Shown piece by piece: positions 21,444 through 34,549 of a stretch of 64,000 nt of DNA (the stretch's first letter is position 1; each line of letters starts with the position of its first letter). A program made the translations under genes and the position numbers. The notes beneath the pieces are model-generated. The model did no database searches, had not been told where the DNA came from, and saw only the letters and a list, made by a program, of their open reading frames with translations. The DNA is from Castanea sativa (taxonomy: Eukaryota > Streptophyta > Magnoliopsida > Fagales > Fagaceae), in contig NC_134015.1 of assembly GCF_040712315.1 (NCBI RefSeq), positions 52,801,464-52,865,463 on the forward strand. The letters run 5' to 3'.

Positions 21444-23269
21444 ATGGATAGAAGACAATTTTCAATTATTACTCATTTATTTGAAGGCACTAATTATGCA
21501 TAATAGAAAGTACGCACGAGAATTTTCTTGCGGTCTTTAGATGAGAAGGTGTGGCAAGCTATGGAGATAGGCTAGACCAAGCCAAAGGAAGCGTCGGCTG
21601 ATTGGGATGATGCCAAGATCAAAGCGGCAAACTTCAACAGCAAAGCATTAAAATGCTTTATTCAGTGCGGTCACCAATGAGGAGTTCAAGAAGATATCCT
21701 CTACTGAAATTGCTAAGGAAGCATGGACTATCCCCTAGAAAACCTATGAAGGGACTAAGGCTGTTAAGGATTCAAAATTTTAAACGCTTACTTCAAGCTT
21801 TGAAGAGATTAAGATGGAGAAGGATGAGTCGTTTGATGAGTTTTATACTAAGCTAAAGGACATAGTTAACTCCACCTTTAATCTTGGGAAAACTATTCCC
21901 GAACCCAAGGTTGTAAGAAAGGTGCTCAGATCTCTACCAGAGAGATTCCATGCCAAGATCACCATCATTGAGGAATCAAAGGACATTGACAAAATTCCTT
22001 TGACAGGCAACTTCCAAACCTATGAATTGGGTTTGATTAGGATCGGGAAATCGAGCAAGAGCATAGCACTGAAGGCCAAAAGCAGTGATACAGATGAGTC
22101 CTCTGATGATGATGATTCCAAGATGAAATCCTACATCACCAGATAATTCAAGAAGTTTATAAAGAATGCAAATGCAAAAGGATTCAACAAGGACCGAAAA
22201 CAATCCAGTTCTTCACAATTTAAAAGCCAAGATAGAGGGAAGAAGGATGCTAAGGATGGTGGTCAGTACACTGTTCCCTTCAGACCAAAGTGTTTCGGTT
22301 GTCAAGGTTTTGGACATATGAAACAAGAATGTCCAACATATTTCAATACTACTGGGAAAAGCAAGGCCCTTGCTGCTACCTTGAGTGACACCGAGCCTAA
22401 GGATGATTTAGATGACAATGATGACCAGAGAATCTTGAATGCCTTCACTGCCACAGTAAATCTTACTAAGGGGATTGTTAAAGAGGTAGATGAATAAGAG
22501 GACTTGGTAGGATCTAAGTTTGAGAAGATGGATGAGTAGAATGACATCCATACAACCTATGCAAAGTTGTACAAGGTCTTTAAATAGCATGAGAAATTGT
22601 ATAGGCTGGCTACCAAGAAGTTGAGTGAAGTGGAACTTGATCAAGAAAAGCTTTCCACAAAGTTTGATGAATCTAATTAGACCATTGGAGTATTGAGGTT
22701 TGAGAACAATTTCTTGGTTGAAAGGACCAAGAAGCTTGAAGCAGAGCTGTTTCAAGTTAGAGCTCAATTGGAGAGGACTTCCAGTACAAAACTTGATGAG
22801 ATGATTAGCTTTTAGAAATCTGCTTCCGATAGAACCGGTTTGGGGTATGATTTCTTTTCTCCTAATATTGCTACTTCTAATACCACTATGTTTGTCTCAC
22901 CTGCTAATAATGTTAATTTTGAGAACAATGAATGCAAAACTGATGTAGCTAGTGAGATCTATTTTAGGTGCACTCCCTAAGCTTGAAAAGAAAGAGACTA
23001 GAAACCCTAGGACTAAGAAGGTTAACAACAAAAAGTCTCAACGGAAGAAGCTGTATCTTTGTCATCACTGTGGAGCTTCAAGGCATACTCGTCCAAATTG
23101 CTACAATCAATTTCCATCCTCTTTTGCTCCTCTTGGAGATCTTCTTAAGGCCCTCGTGTTCTTTTCGAACTTAAACAGTTTCAACTCTTTTCCTTCCCCA
23201 CCGAATCAAAGGTTTGCTCAAAGGAAATGTTTTTCCAATGTGTGGAAGGAAAAATGCTCAAAGTGATTT
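21444..23269 (+). pseudogene. Copia gag-only fragment
   Basis: Starts ATGGATAGAAG and reads a Copia Gag: LFEGTNYA, LRSLDEKVWQAMEIG, ADWDDAKIKAANFNSKAL, MEKDESFDEFYTKLKDIV, KVLRSLPERFHAKIT. A zinc knuckle CFGCQGFGHMKQEC is near 22292-22333, then an acidic coiled coil and a second CHHCGASRHTRPNC motif near 23058-23100. Stops TAA/TAG occur at about 22495, 22538, 22585, 22678 and 22814. Protease, integrase, RT and a downstream LTR are absent, so this is a truncated element. Confidence 0.85.
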
Positions 23270-24109
23270 AGTCACTTTTTCTCTCTCTCCCTTCTTTTGT
23301 TTATGCATTACTTATGTGTTTTGCTTTCTTATTTTTGAGTTAGTCTAGTTTTTATGCTTTACTTTGTTTAACATGTTTTTGTTTGTTTTTGTTTGTTTGT
23401 TTTTTTTTTTTTTTTTCCTAGTGTTTCTTAATTGTGTTTTTCATAAAATTAAAAAAAAAATTGAAAAATCCGAAAAAATACAAAAACAATGTGTGTTTTT
23501 GATGAACTAGGTCCACAATATCAAACAAACAGGCATAAAAAATTAGAGCTAAGCTAAATTAGCAGTCAACTGAAATTCTAGTTGAAGGATCTTAGTTTAA
23601 ATAATAAATTAATAATAATAATAAATCCTTCCAATTTATGTTCGTCCTGAATTGACAGATACAGAAAAACAAGATTAAAAAACTAGAAGTTAGCCGTCTT
23701 TGAAGTATATTAGCTAAGCACAATGGATTAGAAACCAAAAAAGGGTAATATCTCTTGAAGAAGTCCATAATGTTGGTGTCACGAGTATAGTTAAAGAGAG
23801 AAATACTATTAATCTGCAGTTTGAGTGGTGGTTTCTTGGAATAATAAAATAGCAGCAAGTAAAAGTCCCTTTTTACTTTCTTTAAAAAAAAAAAAAAAAA
23901 AAGTAAAGGCAACTTTAATAGCAAGCAGCTGGCAATACATCAAAGGTCTTCACCAGTCATCTAAATCACGATCACGTTTCCTTTTTAATTTTTTATGCTG
24001 GCGAACTCTTGTATCGTTTTGTTTTAATTTTTTATGCTGGCGAACTCTTGTATCGTTTTGTTTTATATAATATTTTGAAAAAAGTTTAAGTGATTTAAAT
24101 AGCGATGTT
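23270..24109. other. T-rich intergenic sequence
   Basis: Includes a 38-bp tandem duplication at about 23983-24060 ('ttatgctggcgaactcttgt' twice) and T-runs. No gene seen. Confidence 0.6.
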
Positions 24110-25060
24110 TCAATAATGCGCTATGCTAGTAACAATAAGGAGCCAATGATACATGCGATTTTTCTACCCCAAAAAAAAAAAAATGATACATGCGATTTTA
24201 TCCCTACAGTCATGTAGTTTAGGGCCATGAACACCCATTTTTTAAAAGTGGTCTTGGCTGCTACGTCCACTTCATCTCCTTCCGAGAATGAGCGTGTACA
24301 TAATTTCGTAATTACTTCTTTGACCTTCCATATGATAGAAGGATACCAGCCACTCATATTTTCCACACGGGATGAATAGAGTTTAGGGGCAAAAAAATAG
24401 TCAAATACCACCTGTTTGAGAAATATTAAGCAATTTAAAACTTTTTTTAAATTTAAATTTGTAAAATTTGAGTTTGACAAAAAAATTTATATCCAACTCG
24501 AATTTATGAAACTCCAGTTCGATGTAATATAAATCCCCTTTGCTTCAAACACTTTCACTCATCACTGCCTTTTTCACTATCTTTTCACAATTCCCATCCC
24601 ACGTGACCCTGATAAAAGAAAGAAAAAAGAGAAACCCACACCTGAAAACCAATGAGAAAACTAGGAGAATAAAAAACAAAACTGGAAGCCAATGAGAAAA
24701 AAAAAAATTAGATAGAAGTTGAAAAAATAAAAAAATTAAATGAGATAGAAAGGCGTGCAATTGTGAGAGATAAGTCAACGATTGTGGCTGTGTGAGTGCT
24801 ATTGTTGATTGTGTGAGTGCTGTGGGAATTCGCTTACATGGCACTCGAGTGCATTAAACCCATGCAACACATTGCAACTTCCACGTAATTGAGTTACGTG
24901 AGGCATTTTTTATGAAACTCGATTTTTTTAAACTTAAATTTCATGTGTCAAACTCGAGTTTTTAAAAGAGATAAATTATTAAATATTTCTCAAAAAGTGA
25001 TAAAATATTAATAATTTCTAAAAAATAGTGATATTTTGCTATTTTTACCATAGTTTAGGA
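24110..25060. repeat. Unclassified repeat with imperfect inverted ends
   Basis: Blocks around 24415-24520 ('gagaaatatt', 'gagtttgaca', 'actcgaatttatgaaact') recur in roughly inverted form around 24905-25000. The ends are not sharp and no target duplication was found. It may be a decayed DNA transposon. Confidence 0.3.
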
Positions 25061-25708
25061 CTATGCGCCCCCTAATTAACCTGAAATTTGCATCTTGGTT
25101 CCCTATAACAAGGTTTTCAAGTTCAAAAAATTATTAGGCGATGAAAAGTTTAACTTTTAGTTTTTGTTTCAGCTTTTCTCTTCTTTTTTTTTTTTTAAAA
25201 AAAATAATCTAATTTCTAGCTTTTTAAAAGTAAACTAGCTTTTAGCTTTTTGTAACATATTTAACATAAAACTTACTAAAAATTATATATTTTCATAAAT
25301 ATTATGCAAATAAGCTATCAAAATTAAATAATTCACAGATGAAGAATCACTCTATATCCTCACCTAAGATCATCCCTATGTGAGGGATTGTTGTATATTA
25401 TTATTCTCATTACACCAAATACCAATTTGTCCCATGGTATATTTCAGAGAGTATGTATCCCAAGAGCTTACCACAACATGCATGGTCTCAATTGGTGTGA
25501 CATGAGTAAGAGAGACTTACATAGTTTCATGGGTTGTAATTAACAAAAGTTGAAGAACATTAACATTGTTTTGCCCGATGTTTAATATGTTGATATGTTA
25601 ATATTTATGTAGCTAGGCCTAAAGCGTTGTAATTCAATTAATACATTTTAATACTTTCAATGAAGACATCTAAAATTCAAATCCCCCCCAAAGGCCCCCA
25701 ACTATCCT

Positions 25709-25746
<38 letters not shown>

Positions 25747-26875
25747 ATTTATAATGGGTTCTCTAAAATAGGACAATAGCACTATATGAAAAAAAAAAAA
25801 AAAAAACCCCACATTTGCTTCCCTAAACATTAGCCAAAATACATTTTGCTATATAGTGCCCTTGTTCATTTGCTGAGAGAATATAAGAAAAATAAAGAAA
25901 GGAGGATGGAAATAATAATAAATATTTAAATAAATTGAATAGAGAATAGAGAATCATGTGTATATTTAGGAAAAAAAACACTACTTTTTCTCCACCCACA
26001 TACAATTTTTTTGTCAAATGCTATTTTAGCATAACATTTAACAATACACCCTATATCTCAACTTCTATTTCATCATTATGACACATTAAAATATATTTAA
26101 AAAAAAATACCTGCTAGTATTAAAAAAAAAAATACAAAACCCAACCACCACCCACAACCCACCAGTACTACAAAATGCAAACCCATCACCACCAATTGCC
26201 ACCAAAATCAACCAATCATCACCCAAAGTTAACCTGATCACCACTGGCTACTATAAAAACAACCCAGAATCAACCAATCTCCATTGGTCCAAAAACCCAA
26301 AATTAGATCAACCCAAAATCACCAAAATCAACTCAAAATCCAAAGAGTGAGGTCAATAGAATTGGCAACATGGCGAGAGGTAGAGAGTGAGAGAGAGATA
26401 GAGGCAAAGCAAATAGATAGATAGGTTAAAAAAATTTTAAAGAGAGAGAGAGAGAGAGAGAAGTGGAGAATTGACGATGAGAAAGAAGAGAGAAATATAA
26501 TTAAAAACTAAGTAAAAAAATAGCATGGTGCTACAATACCCTTCTACTAGGATTAAGATGGAGATAGATTATCTCAACAAAAAAAAACAAAAAAAAAAAA
26601 AGAAAGATGGAGAGATAGAAAGAACGATTTTTGTGTGTGTGTGTGTGGGGGGGGGGGGGGGTGTTTGTTCTTAGAGATAAATAGTCTCTCTTTTGGCAAA
26701 TTTCAAGAAGTAAAAGTTATACTTAATGAATTTGCCTAGTATTAATTTAGATTTTGCCAAATTTCAATAAATGAGTAAATGAATTTGTCTACTATTAATT
26801 TAGATTTTAATTTTGTTAGGTGTGTTTTGTTTAATTTTAAGTTTGTCTTTTCACCTTCATCTTCAAGAAAAGGGC

Positions 26876-26926
<51 letters not shown>

Positions 26927-27198
26927 TAGGTAAAGGCCTAAAGAAGCCTTAATTTATCTTTAAAAAAAAGCTTTAATTAAAATGTACACATACATTTATA
27001 TTATATTATAGTACTAGTTGTTACCTCATGCGATACATAGGATAGTTATATAAAAATTGAAAGCATTTATTTTGCTTAAAAATCTATGACTTGACTTAAA
27101 AAAATGAATAACTTGAAAATGAATATAAATAAGTGATTTTTTTTTTCAATATAATGATTTATAAAAATAAAAAAATTCTTTCATATCATTAGTTCCAC
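25061..27198. other. AT-rich intergenic region with microsatellites
   Basis: Holds (GA)n at 25711-25745 and 26440-26460, a GT/G run at 26631-26664, (TTA)n at 26877-26926 and a CCA-rich low-complexity stretch at 26120-26340. No gene or transposon was identified. Confidence 0.6.
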
Positions 27199-27558
27199 AT
27201 AACACATCCCGGCGTGGGATATTCTCTGGTGATAACTTCACACAACACTCAATTGCAATTAAATCTACCATCCACCACCAATCTAATCTATGTTATCTTG
27301 ATAGTAAATCTACAAATTGTATTCTCATATCTTCCATTATTTAGAAGGTAACTGAAGTAATGATTGTATGTAATGCATATAACACATCCCGGCGTGGGAT
27401 ATTCTCTGGTGATAACTTCACACAACACTCAATTGCAATTAAATCTACCATCCACCACCAATCTAATCTATGTTATCTTGATAGTAAATCTACAAATTGT
27501 ATTCTCATATCTTCCATTATTTAGAAGGTAACTAAAGTAATGATTGTATATGTAATGC
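27199..27558. repeat. 180-bp tandem duplication
   Basis: Two head-to-tail copies (27199-27378 and 27379-27558) differ at only one or two bases, so the duplication is recent. Each starts 'ataacacatcccggcgtggg'. Confidence 0.95.
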
Positions 27559-27783
27559 ATAAATCTTAGCCTTTTACAATATAAAATAATTAAAATAAAA
27601 TATAACGTTCTGGAAATTTTTTGAAATAGAATTTTAAATATCTTAAAACTTAGTTAATAGAGTTTCTATTTTACATAAAAGTGAACTATCACAATTAATG
27701 AGAATTTAACCATTTTTTTCTAAATAGAAGATAATCATAGGCCTAGTTTTTATTTTATAGCATAGGATGTTACAGATAGATCC

Positions 27784-29209
27784 TGGAAGGAAAACTGGTT
27801 TTGCATCTCATACAAAACACACAGCGGAAGCAACAAATAAGGATCTATTTTATTTATAATTGATAACGTGCACTATGTAAATTTCAAAATTTAAGAATAA
27901 GATAGCATACCTTGGTGTAAAAAAATTCAAAACAAAGATTAGAAGCACTTGAGAACACTTTTAATATTCACTCCAATTCCACTTTACGTCCAAGATGTGT
28001 GGTCTCTCAATCAGTTTTCAAGGGAGAATGAAAGTGTGTCTCACACTCTCTCACACACCGTTTCTTATTTTCCTAATAAAAATTCTGTATGTTTTTCCCT
28101 TTATAACTAACTGATTATCTAATTGGGCTGACCTATTGGGCCTTTCCAATTGGGCTTTAGTGTGTGGCTTGAAGTGGGACCAAAAGGGACTAATAAGACA
28201 CTAGCTCTAATGGGCCTTGGGCTTTTCCGTCAACTCTTGACAAGTCCAAAGTTTCCATTAATTATATTTAATACCACTATATAAATATAATTGCACTCTA
28301 GATCTTATTAATAAATTATATCCCAAGACTTTATTATATATGCAACCCCTTCATAAAATATTCGTAGTAACAGAAAGTCATAAATGTAGACTGCCACTTT
28401 GTAAATTACTACATCTTATCCTTAAGTACCCAGTTTAATCCTTTAAAGTTATTCATTATATATTTATGAAATCCAATTTCATAAATATATACTTTAGTAA
28501 TTTTTTACTAAAGTGGTGGCCTAACTCTCTGAATAACTGAACCCATTAAACTTATCTCAAGGGAATATTTTATATCTCCATTAAGAGATTATGAATTCCA
28601 TCTTGAGAATATATGTTCTATCAACACTAAATGTGGCTACCCAACATACTGAGGTTTTGACCGTCACTTAAGATCTCACTCCTGATATATCAAAGTAACC
28701 TACACCTCATGATCATGTCTATTATTCTATCAGGATTAAGAGTTTATGCAAATAGAAGTCGTGAGATTTATTATTCATTTGACAGTCGTTAAGAGAATAA
28801 TAAATCTCATAGCGGTCATGTTCAATATGTTTTAACTCTTAAAACATATCAACATATCAACATATCAACTAGAAGTCTCCACTTCCATGATCAAGACAAA
28901 TCATCTTAGTTAATACGTTATAGTCTTCGCAGATGAAATGCCCAATTTCATCACTGACTACGAACTATAAATTCTGAGTTTACAAAGAACTTGTGATTTA
29001 CATCTTCTGTGACTTTTCACATAAATCACATACAATGCATCTCATGGACTATATGATAATCTCTCATATTCATATTACCATTATTTTAGATAATAACAAA
29101 ATAACTTTATCAATCACAATATTAAGTCATACATTATGTTATACATAAAGTCATACATAATATCATACATAGCATCATACAATAGGATTTAAGGGCATTA
29201 ATCCTAACA
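27784..29209 (-). repeat. 3' LTR of the Copia element
   Basis: Bounded by TG at 27784 and CA at 29208-29209, 1426 bp, directly after the polypurine tract. On the minus strand it starts TGTTAGGATTAATGCCC. Confidence 0.95.
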
Positions 29210-29223
29210 ATCTTCCACTTGCC
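29210..29223 (-). other. Polypurine tract of the Copia element
   Basis: Minus-strand GGCAAGTGGAAGAT lies between the pol stop codon (29224-29226) and the 3' LTR. It would prime plus-strand DNA synthesis. Confidence 0.7.
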
Positions 29224-30063
29224 CTAAAGACTATTGTGCACTAATCTAACTCTCATTGCTTCCAAATGTGACTCGAAAGTCCTTTGAGGCAAGGTTTTGG
29301 TAAAAGCATCTGCTAGATTATTTGCATTTTTAATCTTTGCTACCACAACATCTCCACGAGTAACAATGTCTCGAATGATGTGGTACTTCCTCTCAATGTG
29401 CTTTCCTTTCTTGTGATTCCTTGGATCTTTGGATTGTGCAACCGCTCCACTATTGTCGCAAAACAATGTGATGAGAACTTGCTCCATTCTTATAACACCA
29501 AGATCAAAAAGGAATTTCTTAAGCCAAACAGCCTCCTTTGCTACTTCACAAGCAGCAACGTACTCGGCTTCCATGGTGGAGTCTGCAATACAAGATTGCT
29601 TAACACTCCTCCAACTTATGGCTCCACCTCCCAAGGTAAAAACACATCCTGAAGTGGATTTTCTGAAATCTAGATCCAATTGAAAATCTGAATCTGTATA
29701 GCCAATGGGAATCAAATCCTCACTATGGTAAACAAGCATATAATCTCTCGTTCTTCTAAGATACTTGAGAATATGCTTTACAGCTTGCCAATGTTTTGGT
29801 CCTAGATTTGATTGATATCGGCTGACCATGCCAACTAAATAACAAATATCTGGTCTAGTACAAAGCATAGCATACATGAGACTTCCCACTGCAAAAGCAT
29901 AAGGAACTTGTTTCATCATATTTTCTTCCTCTTGAGTCTTAGGCATTTGGTCATCAGACAAAGGAACTCCATGTCTAAAAGGAAGCAATCCTTTCTTGGA
30001 GTTTTGCATGCTAAACCGTTCTAAAATCTTATCTATATATCCAGCTTGTGATAAGCCTAACAT
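29224..30063 (-). pseudogene. Copia RT C-terminus and RNase H
   Basis: 279 open codons. The RT tail includes GSLMYAMLCTRPDICY and HWQAVKHILKYLRRTRD. The RNase H has acidic residues in GYTDSDF, ADSTMEAEYVA and CDNSGAV, then the conserved KHIERKYHIIRD and NNLADAFTKTLPQ. The stop is TAG at 29224-29226. This block alone looks intact; its upstream connection is frameshifted near 30060-30150. Confidence 0.9.
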
Positions 30064-30147
30064 CTTATTCTTGCGATCTCACCAAAGCTTGATCCCTAGA
30101 ATAAAGTTAGTCTCACCCAAGTCCTTCATATCAAATTGGCTTGACAA

Positions 30148-30735
30148 TCAAACTTTAATAGATGACATTACCCCTACATCATTCCCAATGAGTAGAATAT
30201 CATTAACATAAAGCACTAGGAACATTACTACTTTGTCTCGATGTCTTTTGTACACACATGGTTCAACAAGATTTTTTTCAAAACCAAATGACTTGATTGC
30301 TTGATCAAATTTGATGTTGCATGACCTAGATGCTTGTTTAAGTCCATAAATGGACCTATTCAACTTGCATACCATATGCTCTTGGTTCTTTGCTATGAAA
30401 TTTTCCGGTTGCAACATGTTATTTCTTCTTCAAGATTGCCATTAAGAAATGCAGTCTTGACATTCATTTGCCAAATTTCATAATCATAATAAGCAGTAAT
30501 AGATAAGAGAATTCTGATAGATTTAAGCATGGCTACTGGCGAAAAAGTTTCATCGTAATCAATACCTTCTTTTTGTTTATACCCTTTTGCCACTAGTCTT
30601 GCTTTAAAAGTTTCAACCTTTCCATCTATCCCTCTCTTCCTCTTGTAAACCCATTTGCAACCAACAGGTTTAATGCCGTTAGGCGTCTCTACAAGATCTC
30701 ATACATGATTGGAATACATAGAATCCAATTCAGAT
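30148..30735 (-). pseudogene. Copia reverse transcriptase
   Basis: Two overlapping frames: 30393-30593 ([20 protein letters not shown], then [13 protein letters not shown]) and 30148-30417 (CKLNRSIYGLKQASR, then LYVNDILLIGND). The active-site YVDD reads YVND, so one catalytic Asp is lost, and the join needs a frameshift. A further block to about 30735 (the KARLVAKGY approach) is interrupted. Confidence 0.88.
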
Positions 30736-30749
30736 TTCATAACTTGGAC

Positions 30750-32404
30750 CTAATGATGTGTGTCTACATCATTTATTGCTTCATCATAAGTGTAAGGATC
30801 CGATTCAGCCTCTTCTGAGATAGCCTCATAAGTTTCTCCCAAACTTATGAATCTTATAGGAGGCCGAACAATTCTCCCACTACGACGAGGCACCTGTGTA
30901 CTAGACATCTCATGAGTAGTATCTTGTGGTGTATCTGATACAGCCACATCATCCCTAGTTTCATCCATTGGTTGTTCAACTACAGGTTCATTCATTTCAG
31001 CCAAGACAACTCTACTTCTAGAAGTAAAATTATTCATATAATTTTCCAAGAATTTGGCATTTGTGCTAACAAACACTTTATTATCCTTATAACCATAATA
31101 TAAACCTCCAACTGTTCCTTTTGGATACTTTATAAAAAATACCAATTCTGTTTTAGACTGTAACTTGTCAGACTTTCCTTTCAACACATGTGCTGGACAA
31201 CCCCAAATGTGGAGATGTCTCATACTTGGCTTACGCCCATTCCACAACTCTACAGGTGTTTTAGAAATAAACTTCGAAGGTACTAAATTTAGAAGATACA
31301 TTGCAGTATTTAAGGCATATCTTAAAAAGAAATTGGTAGAGTCGAATAACTCAACATGGATCTAACCATATCTAAAAGAGTCCTATTTCTTCTTTCTGCT
31401 ACACCATTTTGTTGTGGAGTTCCAGGTGCATTCAACTGGGATATAATCCCATTTTCAGTCAAGTAATCCTTGAAATCACCAAAAAGGTATTCGCCACCTC
31501 GATCAGATCGAATGGCCTTTATGTGTTTACCCAATTGATTTACAACTTCAACCCTAAACTCTTTAAACTTTTCAAAGGTTTCGGACTTCCGTTTCATTAG
31601 GTACACATAACCAAATCTAGAGTAATCATCAGTGAAAGTAATGAAATACTCATAGCCACCTCTTGCTTGGATTGACATAGGATCACATACATCTGAATGT
31701 ACTAGTTCTAGCAAATCTTGGGCTCTTCTACCCTTTGCATTAAAAGGTCTTTTGGTCATCTTACCTTCCAAACAAGATTCGCAAACTGAAAAACCATCAA
31801 AGTCCATGGGCTGTAAAAGTCCATATTTGATTAGTCTTTGAATCCTACTTGAATTAATATGACCTAAACGCAAGTGCCATAAATATGCATCACTAGTAGA
31901 AGGAAACTTTCTCTTTAATGATTTTACATGAGAGCTACTATCTAATTCAGAATTGTATAATTCATGCTTATCAAGAGTTAAAATATAAAGACCATCCACA
32001 ATATTTCCAGAACAGATAAACACTTTATCCTTCTTTATTACAACATTGTCTTTCAGGATAACACAATATCCATGTTTACCTAAGTAAGGTGCAGAAATTA
32101 AATTCCTACGAACATTATGTACATACAAACAGTCTTCCAATATTAAAACTCTAGACTTAAAACATAAATTAAACACTCCAACAGTTACAACCGGAATCTT
32201 GCTCTCATCAGCCAAAGTAAGAAATAGTTCTCCCTCATTCAACTTTCTGGTTTCTTGGAACCCCTGCAAAGAATTGCAGCTATGATTAGTACAACCTGAA
32301 TCCACACACCAGGAATCCGTTGGATTCTGTACCAAACATATTTCAAAAAGAAATGAACTTTTCATACCCTTATTCTTGGCAGCCTTGAATGTTGGATAAT
32401 TCAT
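30750..32404 (-). pseudogene. Copia protease and integrase
   Basis: Protease motif WCVDSGCTNHSC at about 32300. Integrase zinc finger HLRLGHINSSRIQ with CESCLEGK at about 31790. Catalytic acids in LVHSDVCDP, FTDDYSR and QNGVAERRNRTL (DD35E). The C-terminal part at 30750-31301 is in another frame and includes PVELWNGRKPSMRHLHIWGC and a Thr/Ser/Pro-rich linker. The frameshift near 31310-31340 separates the parts. Confidence 0.9.
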
Positions 32405-33186
32405 CTTCCAATGTCATTTCTCACCACAATGGAAACACTTTCCTTTGGTTTTCTTTCCTTTGTTGGCAACCCCTTACCATCTTTCTTAGTGAAGTCCTTC
32501 TTCTTCTTCTTCTTCTTCTTCTTACACTTGCCTTTCGACTTAGGTTGAGAAGTAGAAGCTTCACCAACATTGGTTTCAACACTAGAAGTACCAAGGATGC
32601 CTTCCGCCGCCACTAACTCATTCATTAATTCAGACAAAGAATAAATCTTTTTGTTCATATTATAATTGAGTCTGAATTCCTTGAATGATTCTAGTAGTGA
32701 CTGGAGTATCATATCCACTTGGGATTCTCCATCAATATTGGCACCTAAAACTTCTAATGTGTTCAGATTAGCAATCATCCTAAGACAATGCTCCCTCACT
32801 GAACTTCCTGCAGCCATTTTGGTATTATAAATTTGCCTCATGGTTTCTTGCCTTGTAGAACGGCCTTGCTCACCAAACATCTCCTTCAGACTATGCATTA
32901 TGCCCAAAGCAAGTTATGCATCTTGCATTTGATGCTGTAGAACATTTGAGATAGATGCTAGGATATAGCACTTGTTCATCTCATTAGATTTCTGCCAACG
33001 ATCATATCGCTGTTTTTCCTCAAGAGGAGCATCTAATGAAGGAAAGGTAGGGCACGGTTGAGTAAGCACATATTTGTGCTCTTCAGCAGTAAGAACAATG
33101 TCCAAATTTCTTTTCCAATCAACATAGTTGGATCCAGTCAGTTTGTTTTAGTTAAGAATAGAAACAAGTGGGCTAAATGATGCCAT
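32405..33186 (-). pseudogene. Copia gag
   Basis: Starts at ATG 33184-33186 (MASFSPL). A TAA at the expected Gln before NKLTGSNYVDW and another stop after MQDA break it. The UBN2-type Gag domain includes KEMFGEQGRSTRQETMRQI. After a Lys run the zinc knuckle reads CFHCGEK-stop-HWKMNY, with TGA at 32414-32416 where Gly is usual, and reaching it needs a frameshift. Confidence 0.88.
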
Positions 33187-33995
33187 GATAAAATCTGAAA
33201 ATAATAAACATGAATATAATAAGTAAACTGGACATTATCAATTTAGCATATAAGCATATAATATGAAATTTTAATAAAACCATAGAATAATATATGCAAC
33301 GACAATCCAATCTCATATTCAATATCCCTCAGCATAGAGTGAACATAAAATACTATGATTGATTGAGAACTATTCTTATTATTAGTGCTATCATGATAAC
33401 TCTTATCAAACACTAATAATATGTCGTTTTACTTTTAGCTTCTAAGTAATAATAGTAAGAGCTTAGCATAGAGGATACTATAATATTTAGTCTAGTATAT
33501 ACCATTATCTAGAATCATGTGTAATCACATTTCATCCCTTTAACAGGCTTATTTTGTAGTACCATGATAAAACACCCTTCACATGGAATGCAAAACTCGA
33601 AACTAAAACAAGGTGTTTATTAAACCACTATAAACCAGGAAATTCAATCTTGTAGGATCATGAAATAAATACTCTCCACGTGGAATGCTAAGCTCGAGGT
33701 AAAGACAAAGTATATATTTCACACTACTATGAACCAACAATGGAGGTCGTGAGATCCAACCCTTGTATCTCTCTCCCACTAGATATTTTAAATTTAAGGT
33801 TTTTAAGATGAAGAACCATAATAATGCTGGACACTTTGAAAATATAATCCTAATCTCATTAGGAATAAATTTCATTAAACTAGTATTAACATATATAAAT
33901 ATATATAATGTAATAAAAACCCTTATTATATATAAAAATTTATATTATATTATATATAATATAATATACATATTAATATATGTAATATATAATTA

Positions 33996-34047
<52 letters not shown>

Positions 34048-34277
34048 TAATGGCCACAGATTCAACTTTTCTAAGGCATGTAAAATGGCCAAGCCGTGCA
34101 AATAATCCAAGCCATGCAAAGCCATATTGAAACCATGCAATCCATACCAATTGGAGGTATATATGCGGATTCAATATATGCAATCCGTACCAATTGGAAC
34201 AATATCTTTAAAACCGCTATTCAAAATATATAATCCGTACCAATTGGAAGACACATCACAATATTCAATATCACTTG

Positions 34278-34345
<68 letters not shown>

Positions 34346-34535
34346 CAAACTAAGATTTTCATTCCATCCGTACACTCTTGATGTCATGCAAAACAATATA
34401 TTGCATTTATTGATCAATGCACACAAGGTTTATGGAATATTATCTTTATGCAGAAAATTTGAAAACACAAAGATAACGGTTTTCTTAAATTCTAAAATTC
34501 AATCACACGCTATACAATCATGATATAAAAACCTG
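33187..34535. other. 5' leader of the Copia element
   Basis: Non-coding, between the PBS and gag. Contains (AT)n runs at 34003-34040 and 34281-34343 and three copies of an 'atccgtaccaattggaa' phrase between 34140 and 34250. The many Ile/Tyr ORFs here are AT-repeat artefacts. Confidence 0.8.
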
Positions 34536-34547
34536 GCTCTGATACCA
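34536..34547 (-). other. Primer-binding site of the Copia element (tRNA-Met)
   Basis: The minus strand reads TGGTATCAGAGC two bases inside the 5' LTR. Confidence 0.9.
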
Positions 34548-34549
34548 AT

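Noticed and set aside
29224..33186. Endogenous plant pararetrovirus
   Set aside because: Integrase, LTRs, GATCC duplication and Copia domain order (IN before RT) show an LTR retrotransposon; no movement or coat protein is seen.
34003..34343. Ile/Tyr-repeat proteins on both strands
   Set aside because: These are translations of AT microsatellites in the Copia leader.
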